NCBI GenBank assembly: GCA_039621445.1
Contig: CP154956.1
Coordinates: 26,643,744 to 26,707,743, forward strand
DNA from: Euglena gracilis
Lineage: Eukaryota > Euglenida > Euglenophyceae > Euglenales
Reading direction: 5' to 3'
DNA: 64,000 bases
Both the position numbers and the translations under genes were made by a program. The notes below the pieces were generated by a model, which did no database searches, had not been told where the DNA came from, and saw only the letters and a program-made list of their open reading frames with translations. How positions within the stretch are numbered: the stretch's first letter is position 1; each line of letters opens with the position of its first letter. Shown one piece after another: positions 40,952 through 51,900 of this stretch.

Positions 40952-42867
40952 CTAGTCGGTGGTCTCCGTCTCCACCTTCTGGATCTTCCCCACGATCAGC
41001 GGCGGCAGCTCAGCGGCCTTTGGCTCCTTGGCCGCGGCTGCCTCCACCTTGGTGGTGAGGGAGGACACCTGCGCCACCAGGAACTTGACCTGCTCCTTCA
41101 GCCAGGCGTTCTCGGCCTGCTGATACTGCAGCTGCTCCACCAGGCGCGGCGTCACCTCCACCGCCTTGCCCTGCGCCACCGCAGTCGCCTCCACCTTGGC
41201 GGTGAAGGCGGCCATCTGCACCTCGACGGCGTTGAGCTTCCCCTGCAGCTGGACGTTCTCGGCCCGCTGCCGCTCCTTCTCTTGCAGCAGCTCCTGCACG
41301 GCGGCCTTGAGGTGCGCCACCTCCACCAGCTCGGTGAGTCCACTCGTCGGTACGCCGCTCTTCACCGCCATCACCGCGGCCGCGGCGTTGTCTTCCGCCT
41401 CCTTCACCTTCGCCCGGATCCTTCGGAGATCTTCACCGAAGACTCCGAGCGTGTCGTGGGTGTACTTCTCCACTCTTGTCATCCGCTCCTCCGCCGTGGC
41501 CACCATGGGCATGAGCTTGTGGAGTTGTGATATTCCTTGATGTAGTCTGACGATGTCGTCCTTCACCTTCACCACGTTCTCCATCAGGTCCACGTGGGCC
41601 CCTTCTTTGGCCGCCATCCGTTTCTTCAGCTCTTGCACCGCCACTCCTTGCTCGTCGACCTTGTCCTTCATGGCAGCGGCCATTTGCACGGCCGCCCAGC
41701 TGTCCCACATCTCCTTCGCCTTGGAGCCGATGAAGTCGACGGTGTTGCAGAGGCGGTCCATCCGCGTCTGCAACGCAGCGTATGCTGCCTCCCACTCGGG
41801 GGGGCCCTGCATGACCTCGTCCGGCTTCTCCTCGACGTCGTACATCTCGCTCTGGTCCCCGCCCGCCAGCCACTCCTCGTCGTGACCACGAGGACCTTCT
41901 CCCCGGCGTTGTTGATCACCTTCACCTTCTCGTCATCTCCTTCGTCATCGGAGAGGCCCAGCCGCGGCACTTTGTGCGGCCGGACCGAGGATGGGGGGGT
42001 GCGGAAGTGCGGGTGCACGGCGGTGGTGCTCGGGTGTTCGCTGGGGGACCGGTAGGGAGGCGGCACTCCCACCGGTGCAGCGATGGCTTGGCTGGACGAC
42101 GACGCCATCTGCGACGGCGAGGGCACTGCCACCGGCACGGGTGGCTGAGCAAACTGCAGGGACGGATGCACGGATGGGATCAGGTCAGCCACAGGGACGG
42201 GGACCCCGTCTCGGCCCTCGGACTCGCCGGGGCCCAGCTCGTGGGCGGGGTGATAAGTGATGGCCCGCATGCCCTCATCAGGGCTCCTCGGTGGCTCGGG
42301 GCTGGGCACGGGCACCGGCAGGCCTGCGAAGGCCCGCTCACTCTGCAGCTCCTGGACACCCCACAGGTGGGGCACCTCGGACGGGAACGGGAACGGGAAG
42401 GGCAGGGAAGGGATCGGCTGGGGGAAGGGTGGGGTCCCGGGGAAAAGCTGAGAGGGTGGAGCCCCGGGTGGTAGCCAGGGGGTCGGGTCCCAGCTCTGGG
42501 GCTGGGCTGATTTCGGGAACAGGATGGGGACTTGGGACGAGTCTCGAGGGCTATCGACTAGGGACTCGGATTGGAGGGGGATGAGTGGGAGTTGGGGTGG
42601 GGCTGGGAGTGGGGATGGGGCAGGGGATCGGGGGTATCTTTTCGGGGTGTTTTCTTGCGCTTCCCGAGGGCTATCGGAAAGACTTGCGGTGGGGGCTACC
42701 ACTTCAGAGTCCGCCGCAAAGGTTGGCATCTTGTCTGTGTCCCGGTGGGCCGTAGCCTCTTCGTGTGTGGAAAATTCTGGGGAGGTGTGCATGCTTTTCA
42801 TTTCAAAAAGAAGGCACTTGAGAAAATGGCCTTCAATGGAAAACGTAGAACGAACAAGCCTCTGCAA
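40952..42867 (-). pseudogene. Second copy of element C gag, N-terminal two thirds, cut off by the T end
   Basis: The frame 42,867-41,880 starts MQRLVRSTFS and has a long Pro-rich part (block A, LPFPFPFPSEVPHLWG), then block B (MRAITYHPAHELGPGESEG to VINNAGEKVLVVTTRS). A frame break follows, then block C (MYDVEEKPDEVMQGPPEWEA to LPPLIVGKIQKVETE), ~290 residues of strong coiled coil. It stops abruptly where the T inverted repeat begins at ~40,953. No capsid follows. It lies downstream of the element C third ORF in the same orientation, as in a tandem copy. Confidence 0.75.
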
Positions 42868-43436
42868 CCAGTTTTCCCCTCTTGCCGGTTCGGTGACCGT
42901 GCGCGGAATGGGCTCCCCGGCAGTCCGAGTGGGGGAAAACAGTCACCCGGTGCTCCGGTAAAAATAGGCAGACGCGCCCCAAAAATTCTCTTTTTTTGTG
43001 TCTTTCGGTCCCTGAATTCAGCCAGAACCTGGGTTCCGGCAGCCAAATAATTCAAAAATTGGGGGGGGGACGGTATTTTTGGCCAACTCCTTGGGGGTGC
43101 CTCTGAAGCAGTAGGGGGGGGGGAGGAAAAGCCTGGGTTGAATTTAAAAAAGGGTAGCGGGGGGGGGGGGGCGGAAGAACACCTTCACCTTGCTTCCCAG
43201 CACCGGTTGCCCTTCTTTTTTTGAATTTGAATTGCTGCCTTGGTTTCCCCTTTTGCTTGGCCTTCCGGATTGACTTTTTTGAATTTCTTGGACAATTGTT
43301 TTATTGAACTCAGATTGATAATTTGATTCTTCTTGATTCAGCATGCACAATTCTTTGAATGAAACATTCGGAACAGAGAACCTGGGGGGGAAAAGTACAC
43401 AGGTAAAAAAAGTAGCGGAATGGGGCAGAATATTCG
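42868..43436 (-). other. Non-coding DNA between element C third ORF and the next gag, probably LTR and UTR
   Basis: If the two element C copies are in tandem, this ~570 bp must hold the shared LTR and leader. A minus-strand stretch TGGCTGCCGGAACCCAGG (~43,043 downward) could be a primer site, but no TG...CA borders or second copy were found. Poly-G runs flank it. Confidence 0.4.
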
Positions 43437-45887
43437 CTAATTCCAGTGCGCAGGCGCCAGGCCGCCTCCCGCCGCCCACACTCCCCTTCCTACCGCGCCC
43501 GGACTCGCCTGCCTTCGGCTAACCTCGGAGGCGGGAGCGGGGGGCGATGCGCACCTCATCGGCGAAGTAAACGAATTGTACAAACAAACGTCGGGGCGGT
43601 TCGGGTATAAGGAGGGCAGGGGTGTGGCCTTGGCCTCGGCCTTGGCCTTTGGCGTTTGGTGCCCGGGGGCGCCCCTCGTGTGTGGCCTCGCGCGCCACAG
43701 GAGCCTGGTCGGGGGCTGGCGTTGGTCCCCGGGCGGTCTGCTGGCAGGCCGGCCGCAGGCTCCTGTGGGCGCCTTGGGAGGGGGTGGATCTCCTCCGGGC
43801 TCTGGGCGGGGGCCGCTGTCCTGCTGGGTGGCTTGGCAGCCGCGCCGCGCCGACCTGCAGGCTGGGGGCAGAGCCGGGAGCGTTGAGCATTTCGGGGGGG
43901 CGGTGCGCTCCCCGGCTGGTTGGGGGGGGGCGGTCCCTTGGGCTCCCTTGGGTCTTTCTGGTGCCTGGGGGGTCCCTGCCTGGCTTCCTTCGGCTGGCTG
44001 GGGGGAGGGGCGTGCCTTTCTCTCCCTTGCGCCTGCTCGGTTCTCCTGTGGCGCTCTGGGGGGGGGGGTGCTGCTTACGCCCTCTTCGGTTCTCGTTGGG
44101 CGGGTTGGGGCTGCGGTGGGGTTGGTCGCCCCTGGGGGGGGGGGGCGCCCTTTGGTCTTTTGGCCCGGGGGGTCCGGGGTGCGTTTTCTTTTTTTTTGCC
44201 CGGGGGGTCCCCCTGGGGTCTTCTGCCTTGGTGTGTGGGGGGTCTTTGGTCGTGCTCTCTGGGCCCCCTGGGGGGGGCGGTTTTGGGTTGGTGGCCTCTG
44301 GGCCCCCCCGGGGGGGCGGTCTTGGGTTTGTGGCCTCTGGGCCCCCGGGGGGGGGGGTCCTGGCTCGGTTGCCTCTGGGGCCCCTGGGGGGGGGGGATCC
44401 TGGCTCGGTTGCCTCTGGGGCCCCCTGGGGGGGGGGGTCCTGGCTCGGTGGCCTTCTGGGGCCCCCTGGGGGGGTCTTGGCTCGGTGGTCCTCTGGGGCC
44501 TCTCGGTGGCCCTCTGGGGGGCGCTGGCTCGGTGGCCCTCTGGGGCCTCTCGTCTTGCTGGTGCCCCCTGGGGGGGCTTTGGCTGTTCGGTGCCCCCTGG
44601 GGGGGGGGCTGGCTTCGGTTCCCCTTGGGGGGGGGGGCTTGCTTCGGTTCCCCCTGGCCTTGGGGTGGGCCTGGCTGGCTTCGGTTCCTCTTGGGGGGAG
44701 GTGGCTTCGATTCCCCCTGGTGGGGCCTGGCTGGCTTCGGTTCCTCCTGGGGGGGGGGGTGGATTCGGTTCCCCCTGGGGGGGGGGTGGCTTCGGTTCCC
44801 CCTGGGGGGGCCTGGCTGGCTTCGGTTCCCCCTGGGGGGGGGTGGCTTGGCTCGGTGCCCCCTTGGGGGCCTGTCTGGCTTTGGTTCCCCTGGGGGGGGG
44901 GCCTGGCTGCCTTGGCTGTCTGCCTCCCCTCGCTGGCTGGGGGGGGGGTGGCTGGCTGGTGGCCCCCTTGGGCCGCTGGCTTGTCTGGGTGGCCTCCGCC
45001 CCCCGCTCTCTCCCGGCCGTTGTCTTCTCTGCCCCTGGCTGCCGCCCGCCTCTGGCTTCCGGCCTTGGGCGCCAGCCTCCTCCTGCCTCCACAGTATCAG
45101 TGTCAGTGTGAAGGACAGGGGCAGAGACATCCGCTGCCATCCGTCGGCTCGCCTCCGACGGTGTAGTCTCCACGTACCCAGCCTCCGCCAGCGTCTTGGT
45201 CCACTGCGCAGCAGGCACTCTGGTGAAACGGCAGGAAAGGAACGGCAGTAGCAGCAGCAGCCCCACAAATACAACCCCCGCTACCCAGTACGATTTGACG
45301 CCAGGCTTTTCCAACCACCCCCGGGCGGTGGGCTGGCATGGGTAGCCGTGGGTAGGGGAAAATGGGTGGTCTCTGGGCTGGGGCCGGAAAGGGCCGGGAC
45401 TCACCGGGCCTGCGTTGGGGGGATTGAGGACGCAGACACCGGCGGTGGTGCCCTCTCGCCGCCTTGAGGCTGAGGACGGGTCCTGGAGGTGCAACGGGAA
45501 GGAGCCATGGGTGGCGAAGGCTCCATCGGGACAGGGGATGAACGGGGCGCATTGGGTATGGGGGTGCGCTGGCAGGAAATGGTGTGAGAGGAACGGGGAC
45601 GGCGTGGCACAGGCCGGCGGCATGGGGGGGTGCCGGCCCGTACTCACCGGGAAGGCAGCAGGCGGAGGGGGCACCGCGTCCCCGCCCGCAGCCGGGAAAT
45701 GGTTCGGAATGGGCACATACGGAGAATGGGTGAACATCGCAGAGGCAGCCACGGCCGCCTGGGGGGCAGCCACAGCAGCCTGGCTGGCAGCCACCACCGT
45801 CGCCTGGGGGGCGGCCACAGCAGCCTGGGAGGCAGCCACAGCCGCCTGGGGGGCAGCGTGCGGCAGCAAATGAGCGAACGCAGACAC
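43437..45887 (-). CDS. Third ORF of element C with one membrane segment (envelope-like position)
   Basis: The frame follows pol directly and stays open upstream across the pol stop. No ATG occurs until residue 51 (AMFTHSPYVPIP). Residues 1-50 are Ala/Gln/Val repeats. Residues 60-195 are Pro/His/Ser-rich with several Cys. A hydrophobic helix follows at about 200-219 (WVAGVVFVGLLLLLPFLS), flanked by Lys-Ser-Tyr before and Cys-Arg-Phe-Thr-Arg after. Next come ~50 ordinary residues and a ~500-residue low-complexity tail of PQGEPKP, PPGGTEAS and similar. One membrane helix after pol is where LTR elements carry env-like ORFs, but there is no clear signal peptide or cleavage site. The tail lies in DNA that is open in all frames and may not be translated. 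Confidence 0.5.
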   Translation of the reverse strand: MSAFAHLLPHAAPQAAVAASQAAVAAPQATVVAASQAAVAAPQAAVAASAMFTHSPYVPIPNHFPAAGGDAVPPPPAAFPVSTGRHPPMPPACATPSPFLSHHFLPAHPHTQCAPFIPCPDGAFATHGSFPLHLQDPSSASRRREGTTAGVCVLNPPNAGPVSPGPFRPQPRDHPFSPTHGYPCQPTARGWLEKPGVKSYWVAGVVFVGLLLLLPFLSCRFTRVPAAQWTKTLAEAGYVETTPSEASRRMAADVSAPVLHTDTDTVEAGGGWRPRPEARGGRQPGAEKTTAGRERGAEATQTSQRPKGATSQPPPPQPARGGRQPRQPGPPPRGTKARQAPKGAPSQATPPQGEPKPARPPQGEPKPPPPQGEPNPPPPPGGTEASQAPPGGIEATSPQEEPKPARPTPRPGGTEASPPPQGEPKPAPPPGGTEQPKPPQGAPARREAPEGHRASAPQRATERPQRTTEPRPPQGAPEGHRARTPPPRGPQRQPSQDPPPPGAPEATEPGPPPPGAQRPQTQDRPPGGAQRPPTQNRPPQGAQRARPKTPHTPRQKTPGGPPGQKKRKRTPDPPGQKTKGRPPPPGATNPTAAPTRPTRTEEGVSSTPPPRAPQENRAGARERKARPSPQPAEGSQAGTPQAPERPKGAQGTAPPQPAGERTAPPKCSTLPALPPACRSARRGCQATQQDSGPRPEPGGDPPPPKAPTGACGRPASRPPGDQRQPPTRLLWRARPHTRGAPGHQTPKAKAEAKATPLPSLYPNRPDVCLYNSFTSPMRCASPPAPASEVSRRQASPGAVGRGVWAAGGGLAPAHWN
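43900..45000. repeat. G-rich minisatellite cluster in the element C third ORF
   Basis: About 25 copies of two related units: CTCTGGG[GC]CCCC plus a G7-10 run plus TCTTGGCTCGG[TG]GG, then CTTCGGTTCCCCCTGGGG with a G run. On the plus strand nearly every 40-60 bp there are 7-10 consecutive G, giving very high G-quadruplex potential. All six frames are open over most of it. Confidence 0.9.
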
Positions 45888-45936
45888 GAGCTCCTGTTGA
45901 TGGACACACCAAGGTTGATACCGTAGCAGAGGGGAT

Positions 45937-48900
45937 CTAGGGATCAGCCTCCTGCGACAGCTGGGGAAATGCAGAGACGGAGGGACGGTCGGACGGGTGG
46001 TGCACGAAGTGCGGCGGAACGGGCTGGTGCGATGCAGCGGCGGCGACGGTCCGCGGTGGATCCTGACCTAGCGCTGGCGGTGGATCGTGTGTCGGGACGT
46101 GCTGTGCTGCAGGCACCGCTGTGCCCACTGGGGGGTCCGCTGACTCCCCTTCCTGGCTGCTTGCCTCCTCGTCCTTCTTGCCGTCCTCGTCGGGCCAGAC
46201 CCACTCCTCAGGTGGATCTTCCCACTCGGTGTTGTTGATGACCTCCTGCTCCTGCTTCTTCACCTCCGCGATGATGACCGCCACCTCAGCCGGGTTGCGG
46301 TGGAGGTAGTCCAGCAGGTCCACCTTGAGCTTCTTGGACTTGGCGTACTCGATCATCTGGTGAGAGTAGCGATGGAAGAAATTCTTCAACGGCTCCCACG
46401 TGAGAGCCGGGTGGCCCTCCCACTTCACCTCGAACTCCCAGTCGCCGTCGTCTCGTCTGCGGTGCCGCCGGATCTCCTCCACCGTCCACTCCTCGATGTC
46501 CACGTCTTCTTGCGGTCTGGCCTGCCGGTAGACGAACATCTTGGGCGGGCCCCACAACCGCGTGTCATCGCGGTAGGCCTTCAGCTGGCAGCGGTGGGCC
46601 TCTTGGCGGCGGCCCTCCTCCAGCTCCAGCTCGTACGAGTGCTCGCCACGGCGCGCGGTGACCCGGGCTGGGCCAAGCCAGTAGCTCTCGAGCTTCTGGC
46701 CCGGCCGCCTCGGAGGCCGGAGGTACCAGACGAGGTCTCCCTTGGCGAACTCCTCGAGGTCCTTCCTGCTCCGGTTCTTCTGGTCCGCTTGCCGCTTGTG
46801 GAGGTCGTTGAGGACGTCGGCGACCTTCTGGTCCACGGCCTTCTGTCTCTCGAAGAACGACACGGCATCCTCCACCATGACCGGGGCCTTGTACGGTACG
46901 CCACCAGTCCACCGATGCCGTCCATACAGCACCTCGTACGGACTCAGGCCGTGCTGCGCCTTGGAGTCGTTCAGCTTCTGCACTGCCCTGGGCAGGGACT
47001 CCACCCAGGTGATCGGGGCCTCGGCCTTCTCGCTCCGGATCCGCTTCTGCAGCTGCGCACCGAGGGACTCCGCCCGCCCGTTCGCCGCGTGGTGGTACGC
47101 CTGGGCATAGGCGTGGCGGATCCCGTGCAGGCCGCACATGCTGCGCCACCACGCGCCAGCAAAGTGCGGCCCGCGATCACTCGTGATCACGCTGGGCAGC
47201 CCGTGCGGCGACCACCACCCACGGTACATCGCCTTGGCCACGGTGGCGGCGGTGAGGCCGCGCGTGTGGTGGGCCGTGGCCACGACCCACCCACTGTGGC
47301 GATCGACGCAGGCGGCGAACACGTTGTACAGCTGCCCCTCGAAGTCCACCTCCGGCATCACGAAGAGGTCGATGGCCACCGACGCCATGATGTACGGCGG
47401 GACGGGCGTCGGGCAGACCTTCAGCCGCAGCGGCTGGTGCGGGTGCTCGGTGGCCTGGCACACCGGGCACGTCCGCTGCAGCCCGCCGGCCACCTTCGCC
47501 GCCTCCATCCGGTCCGCGAAGACGTAGGTGCGCTCGGCCTCCTCCACCAGCCGGTCCCCGCCAATGTGGCCGGAGACCGAGTGCTGCTCCCTCAGCACCT
47601 CCGCCAGCAGCCCGCTCGGCACACACCACCTCCCCGCCGAGACGAGCCGCCCATCCACCAGCTGGAACCCGCTGGGCCAGCCCGGGCCGTTGTGGGCCTG
47701 GTCCCAGACGGGCTTCCAGCGCGGGCACACCGCATACGCCTTGCTCCAGTCCATGTCGAAGACGTTGATGTCCAGGTCAGGCTGCGGGGGCACGGGATCA
47801 GCGGTTGACGGCACACCCGCTGAGGGCACTGCAGACGGGACTGACGCGGCCGGTGACGGCACACCGGCTGCGGACGCTGGGACGGGCATGGCCGGTGATG
47901 ACACACCGGCTGTGGGCGCTGCGGACGGTGCGATGGACTGTGGTGCGGTGGACTGCGGTGCTGGTGATGGGGCTGGCGATGGCGCGTTGGACGATGGTGC
48001 TGGCACGGACGCTGGTGATGCGATGCACGACGCAGACGGTGGGACTGCCGCAGACGATGCCGACGGTGGGACTGCTGCGGCCGCGGGAGACGAGGCTGAC
48101 GGGTGCATCTCGCGTGGGTGCTCGGACCGCGTACCGTGCGGGGCGTCTGCTGGGGCGTCTCGGGCGTTGCGCTGCGTGTCGAGGCGGCTGCGCGTGGTGA
48201 CGGCGATGTGGGACGCTGACGGGACCGCGGCGAACGACTGGAGCGGGATCAGCTGGATGACGGCCAGCTCTCTCCCCTCCTTCAGGGTTGACCTCTCCAC
48301 CTGTTCCGCCTTGGTCTCCTCGTCCTCGGGATGCACCGCCTTCGGGGTGGACTTCTCGCGCAGCTTCTCCTCCAGGATGTGGGCCTTCATCTCCTTCGTG
48401 TCGGCCTCGGTGCCGTGCCACGAGGTGTCGCGCCAGCCTTGTGAGGCCGGGTAGGCCCAGCGGGACATGGCATCGCCCACCACGTTGGTCTCGCCGGGGA
48501 CGTGCACCACGGTGATGCGGAACTCGTTGAGCTTCGCATGCCATCTGGCCCGCCTCCCCTGCGGGCCCACTCCGGCGACGTACTCCTTGTACCACGACTC
48601 CAGGCTGCGGTGGTCGGTCAGGACGAGGATCTCGTTGTCCAGCAGGAAGCCCGCCCACTTGTCGAGGGCGGCCACCACGGCATACGTCTCCTTGTCCCGG
48701 ACATCCCACCGAAGGCGCTGCCCCTCGGTGAGCTTCCGGGACATGAAGGCCACCGGGACGGAGGCCCCCGGCCGCAGGTCCTCCACCCGCGGCACGCCGT
48801 CGATGTTCGGGAACTGCTCCAGCACCGCTCCGATGGCGTAGTCCGACGCGTCGGTGCGCAGGACGAACGGCTTGGCTGGATCGATGTGGTACAGCTCCAG

Positions 48901-51900
48901 GTCGGCGACGAGGGCCTTCTTCAGCTTGTCGAACGCCTCCTTCTCCTGCTCCGTCCACACCACTGGGTGCTTGGATCCCGCCTTGGTCAGCTCCCTCGGC
49001 AACTTCAGCTTCTCCTGCAACGGCGCCGCCAGCTCCGCGTAGAGTCTCACGTAGCCCGCATAGTAATTGCAGACGCCGAGAAACGCGCGGAGACTGCTGA
49101 CCGTCGGCGGCAGCTGCCAGTGCTGCACCGCCGACAGTTTGCCTGGGGCAGGCGCCCTCCTGCCGTGCCCCAGGACATGCCCCACGAACTCGACCTGCCT
49201 CATGAAGAGCTTGACCTTGCGGCTGTCGCTGACCCATCTGTCCTTCTCCAAGGCCAGCAACGTCTCACGGACGTCTCGGGCGTGCTTCTGGTAGAACTCC
49301 TCGTCCGTCTCCTCCGCTCCCTGCCGCGTACTGACGATGATGTCGTCGAAGTACGGGCGGGAGTGCGCCTTCACCGCCGCGCAGGTGGCGTCGATGTCCC
49401 GCTGCAGGAGGGCGGGCCCGACGTTGATCCCCTGCGGGACCACACGCCACTGCCACAGCCCACCCGGCAGCTGGACGTTCGTCACCGGTCGGCTCTCCTC
49501 CGCCAAGGCCACCTGGTGGAACGCGTCCCGCAAGTCGATGGTGCTGAAGAGGGTACACTTCGCCTGCTCCGCCACGATCTCCTCCGTCAAGGGCAAGGGG
49601 TAGCTGTCCGCCATGATCTGCAGGTTCGTCACCGCGTAGTCACACACCATCCTCCACTTCCCGTTCTTCTTCCGAATCGGGAAGGCCGCCGCCCGCCACG
49701 GGCCGCGGCCCGGCTCCACCTTCCGGTCGCGGCGGCACTCCTCCTCCATCTCCCGCAGCGCCTCCAGCCGCTCGCCCTTCAGGTGGATCACCCTCCCCAC
49801 CACCGGCTGGGCGTTTGGCTTGAGGCGCAGCACCGCCATCCCGTGCTGGCCTCGGGGCGGTGGATCGGGGTGGACGCGGTCGCAGAAGACGCGGCCCTCG
49901 AACTCCTTGAGGATCTCTGCGCGGAGCTGGACGGCCAGCGGGTGCTGCTCCTCCGCCTCGGCCGTGACCACCCCACGGACTTCCTTCGCCTCCTTGGCCG
50001 CGTCGATCAGCACCTTGGCCACCATTGCCTCCTCCTCGGCGTCCAGGGCCTCGTCCTCCTCGTCTCCGTCGGGGCCGTTGACCCCGACGGTGAGCATCAT
50101 CTTCCTCACCTCGGCCTCCATCCCCTCCTCCACTTCGGACGGCGTGCGGGGCAACGGCGACGGGCTGCGGGCTCGGACGGTCGCGTGGGTGCGTGTTCTT
50201 AGAGCTGCGATCTCGCTTGCTTCGGTGCCGGCGATGACCCATCGGGGGTCGTCGTGGAGCTGGAGTGCATCCCGCCAGGGTTGCACATCCAGCCTGTGCT
50301 CCTTCAGCCAGGGGTAACCCAGAATCAGGTCACATCCTATATCACCGTCATGGACGGTGATCTGGCTGTGCCACCTCTTCACTCCTCCACTCCTCTCTCC
50401 TTCGCTCCTCGCGTTGAACACCAGGAGGACGTCCGCCTCGTTGCTGCCGCCTGCCAGCAGGTCGCCGTTCACGGTCCGCAGCAGCAGCGGCCGCTCGCTG
50501 CGGCGGAAACATCCGTTCGGGAACAATTCCCGACGGATCAGCGACGTCTGCGCCCCCGTGTCGATGAGGGCCTTCGCCTTCTCCTCCCGGCCGTCGATCT
50601 CGATGACCACATCCAGCATCAGGTGATAGCTGCCGCCCCGCCTCTCCATGCGGCCCACCTGGAAGGGCCGGCTAGGGCGGTACTGCCACGGACGGACGGT
50701 GACCTTGTGGACCTTCCGCGGGGGGTGTGGCTCGGCGGCGGCGGTGGTGACGGACTCGGCGGGTGGATCGTTGTGCGGCTCGGTGGGGGTGCACGATGCT
50801 TGGCGGGTGCACGATGGCGGTCGTTGGCGCGGAGCTCGGGACAGCGCCGCTGCTTGCGGGGGCAGCGCCGTCCGGCTTTGCGGTGTGGTGGCGGACGCGG
50901 GTGCGGGTGACGGCGGCGATGGCGATGGCGGGCTGGACGGCACGGCTGCTCGGCGGATTGGTGGGGTGCGCTCGCACAGATATCGTACTACTCCTTCGGG
51001 AATGCGATACGCCTGCTCTCGGGTGCCGCGCTGCTGGGATGCCCCACCCAGCTGCCGTCGGTGATGTCGCCGTCCATCTTGCTCCTCCACGATGTTCTCG
51101 CACTGGCCGTCGCACACGATGTCCTGCATGGGGGCCATGGAGTCCGCGATCCAGAAGCGTGTGGGCTTGCGATAGCCCCACGCCTCGAACATGCAGTAGT
51201 CCACGTCGCCGTACTGCATGTCCTCGACGACCTTGCGGTGGCGGAGTTTCCCATAGCGGGGATTCTCCAGCCACCGCAGGGACGGCCGCAGGTAGGCGAT
51301 GATCTCCTTCGTCTTGCGGACCAGGAAGTTGGCCTTCCGCAGCCGCCGCCTCCTGGTCGTCATCGCGCTGGAGTACTCGGTGCACGGCGGCGAGGCGGCG
51401 ACCAGCTCGAAGTCGCCGGGCCAGTACTCCTCCCAGTACCGCCAGCGCCGCACGTCCACCGTCTTGTCCGCCTTCCACCGCAGGTCGGCATCCACCGAGA
51501 CGACGGAGTAGCCGAGCTTCTCCAGCGCCCGCTTCACCGAACCTGTTCCGGAGAACAGGTCCAGTGCCCACCTCTTTGGCGTCGAGGTTGTCGGTGACGA
51601 TGCGGCCGGCTTCGGTGCCGCCCGGGAGGACGGTGCGCTCTGGGGGGGAAGCGGGGCGCTTGTTGCTGCGGGTGCGGAACGTGGTGCCGCTGACGGCGCT
51701 GCTGATGGCGGGGGCAGCGTCGTCCGACTTGGTGCGGTCTGGCGCGGTGCTCGCTTTTGTTGCTGCCGGGCTGGGGGCGTCGCGGTGGCACGATGCTGCG
51801 TAGACGATGGCACGGACGCTGCTGGCTTGGCGGGGGGCGAGGACTGCGCAGACGAGACCGGTCGCGCCGCAGACGGTTGCTCTGAACGACGGGACTTCTT

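Noticed and set aside
43576-45251. Three plus-strand open frames of 440-515 codons rich in Gly, Leu and Pro
   Set aside because: They are the complement of the third ORF of element C in G-rich minisatellite DNA where no frame has stops. There are no domains and the composition is dictated by the repeat.
46300-50910. Plus-strand open frames up to 566 codons opposite pol C
   Set aside because: Antisense of a confirmed pol with high third-position GC. Leu/Arg/His-rich with no motif.
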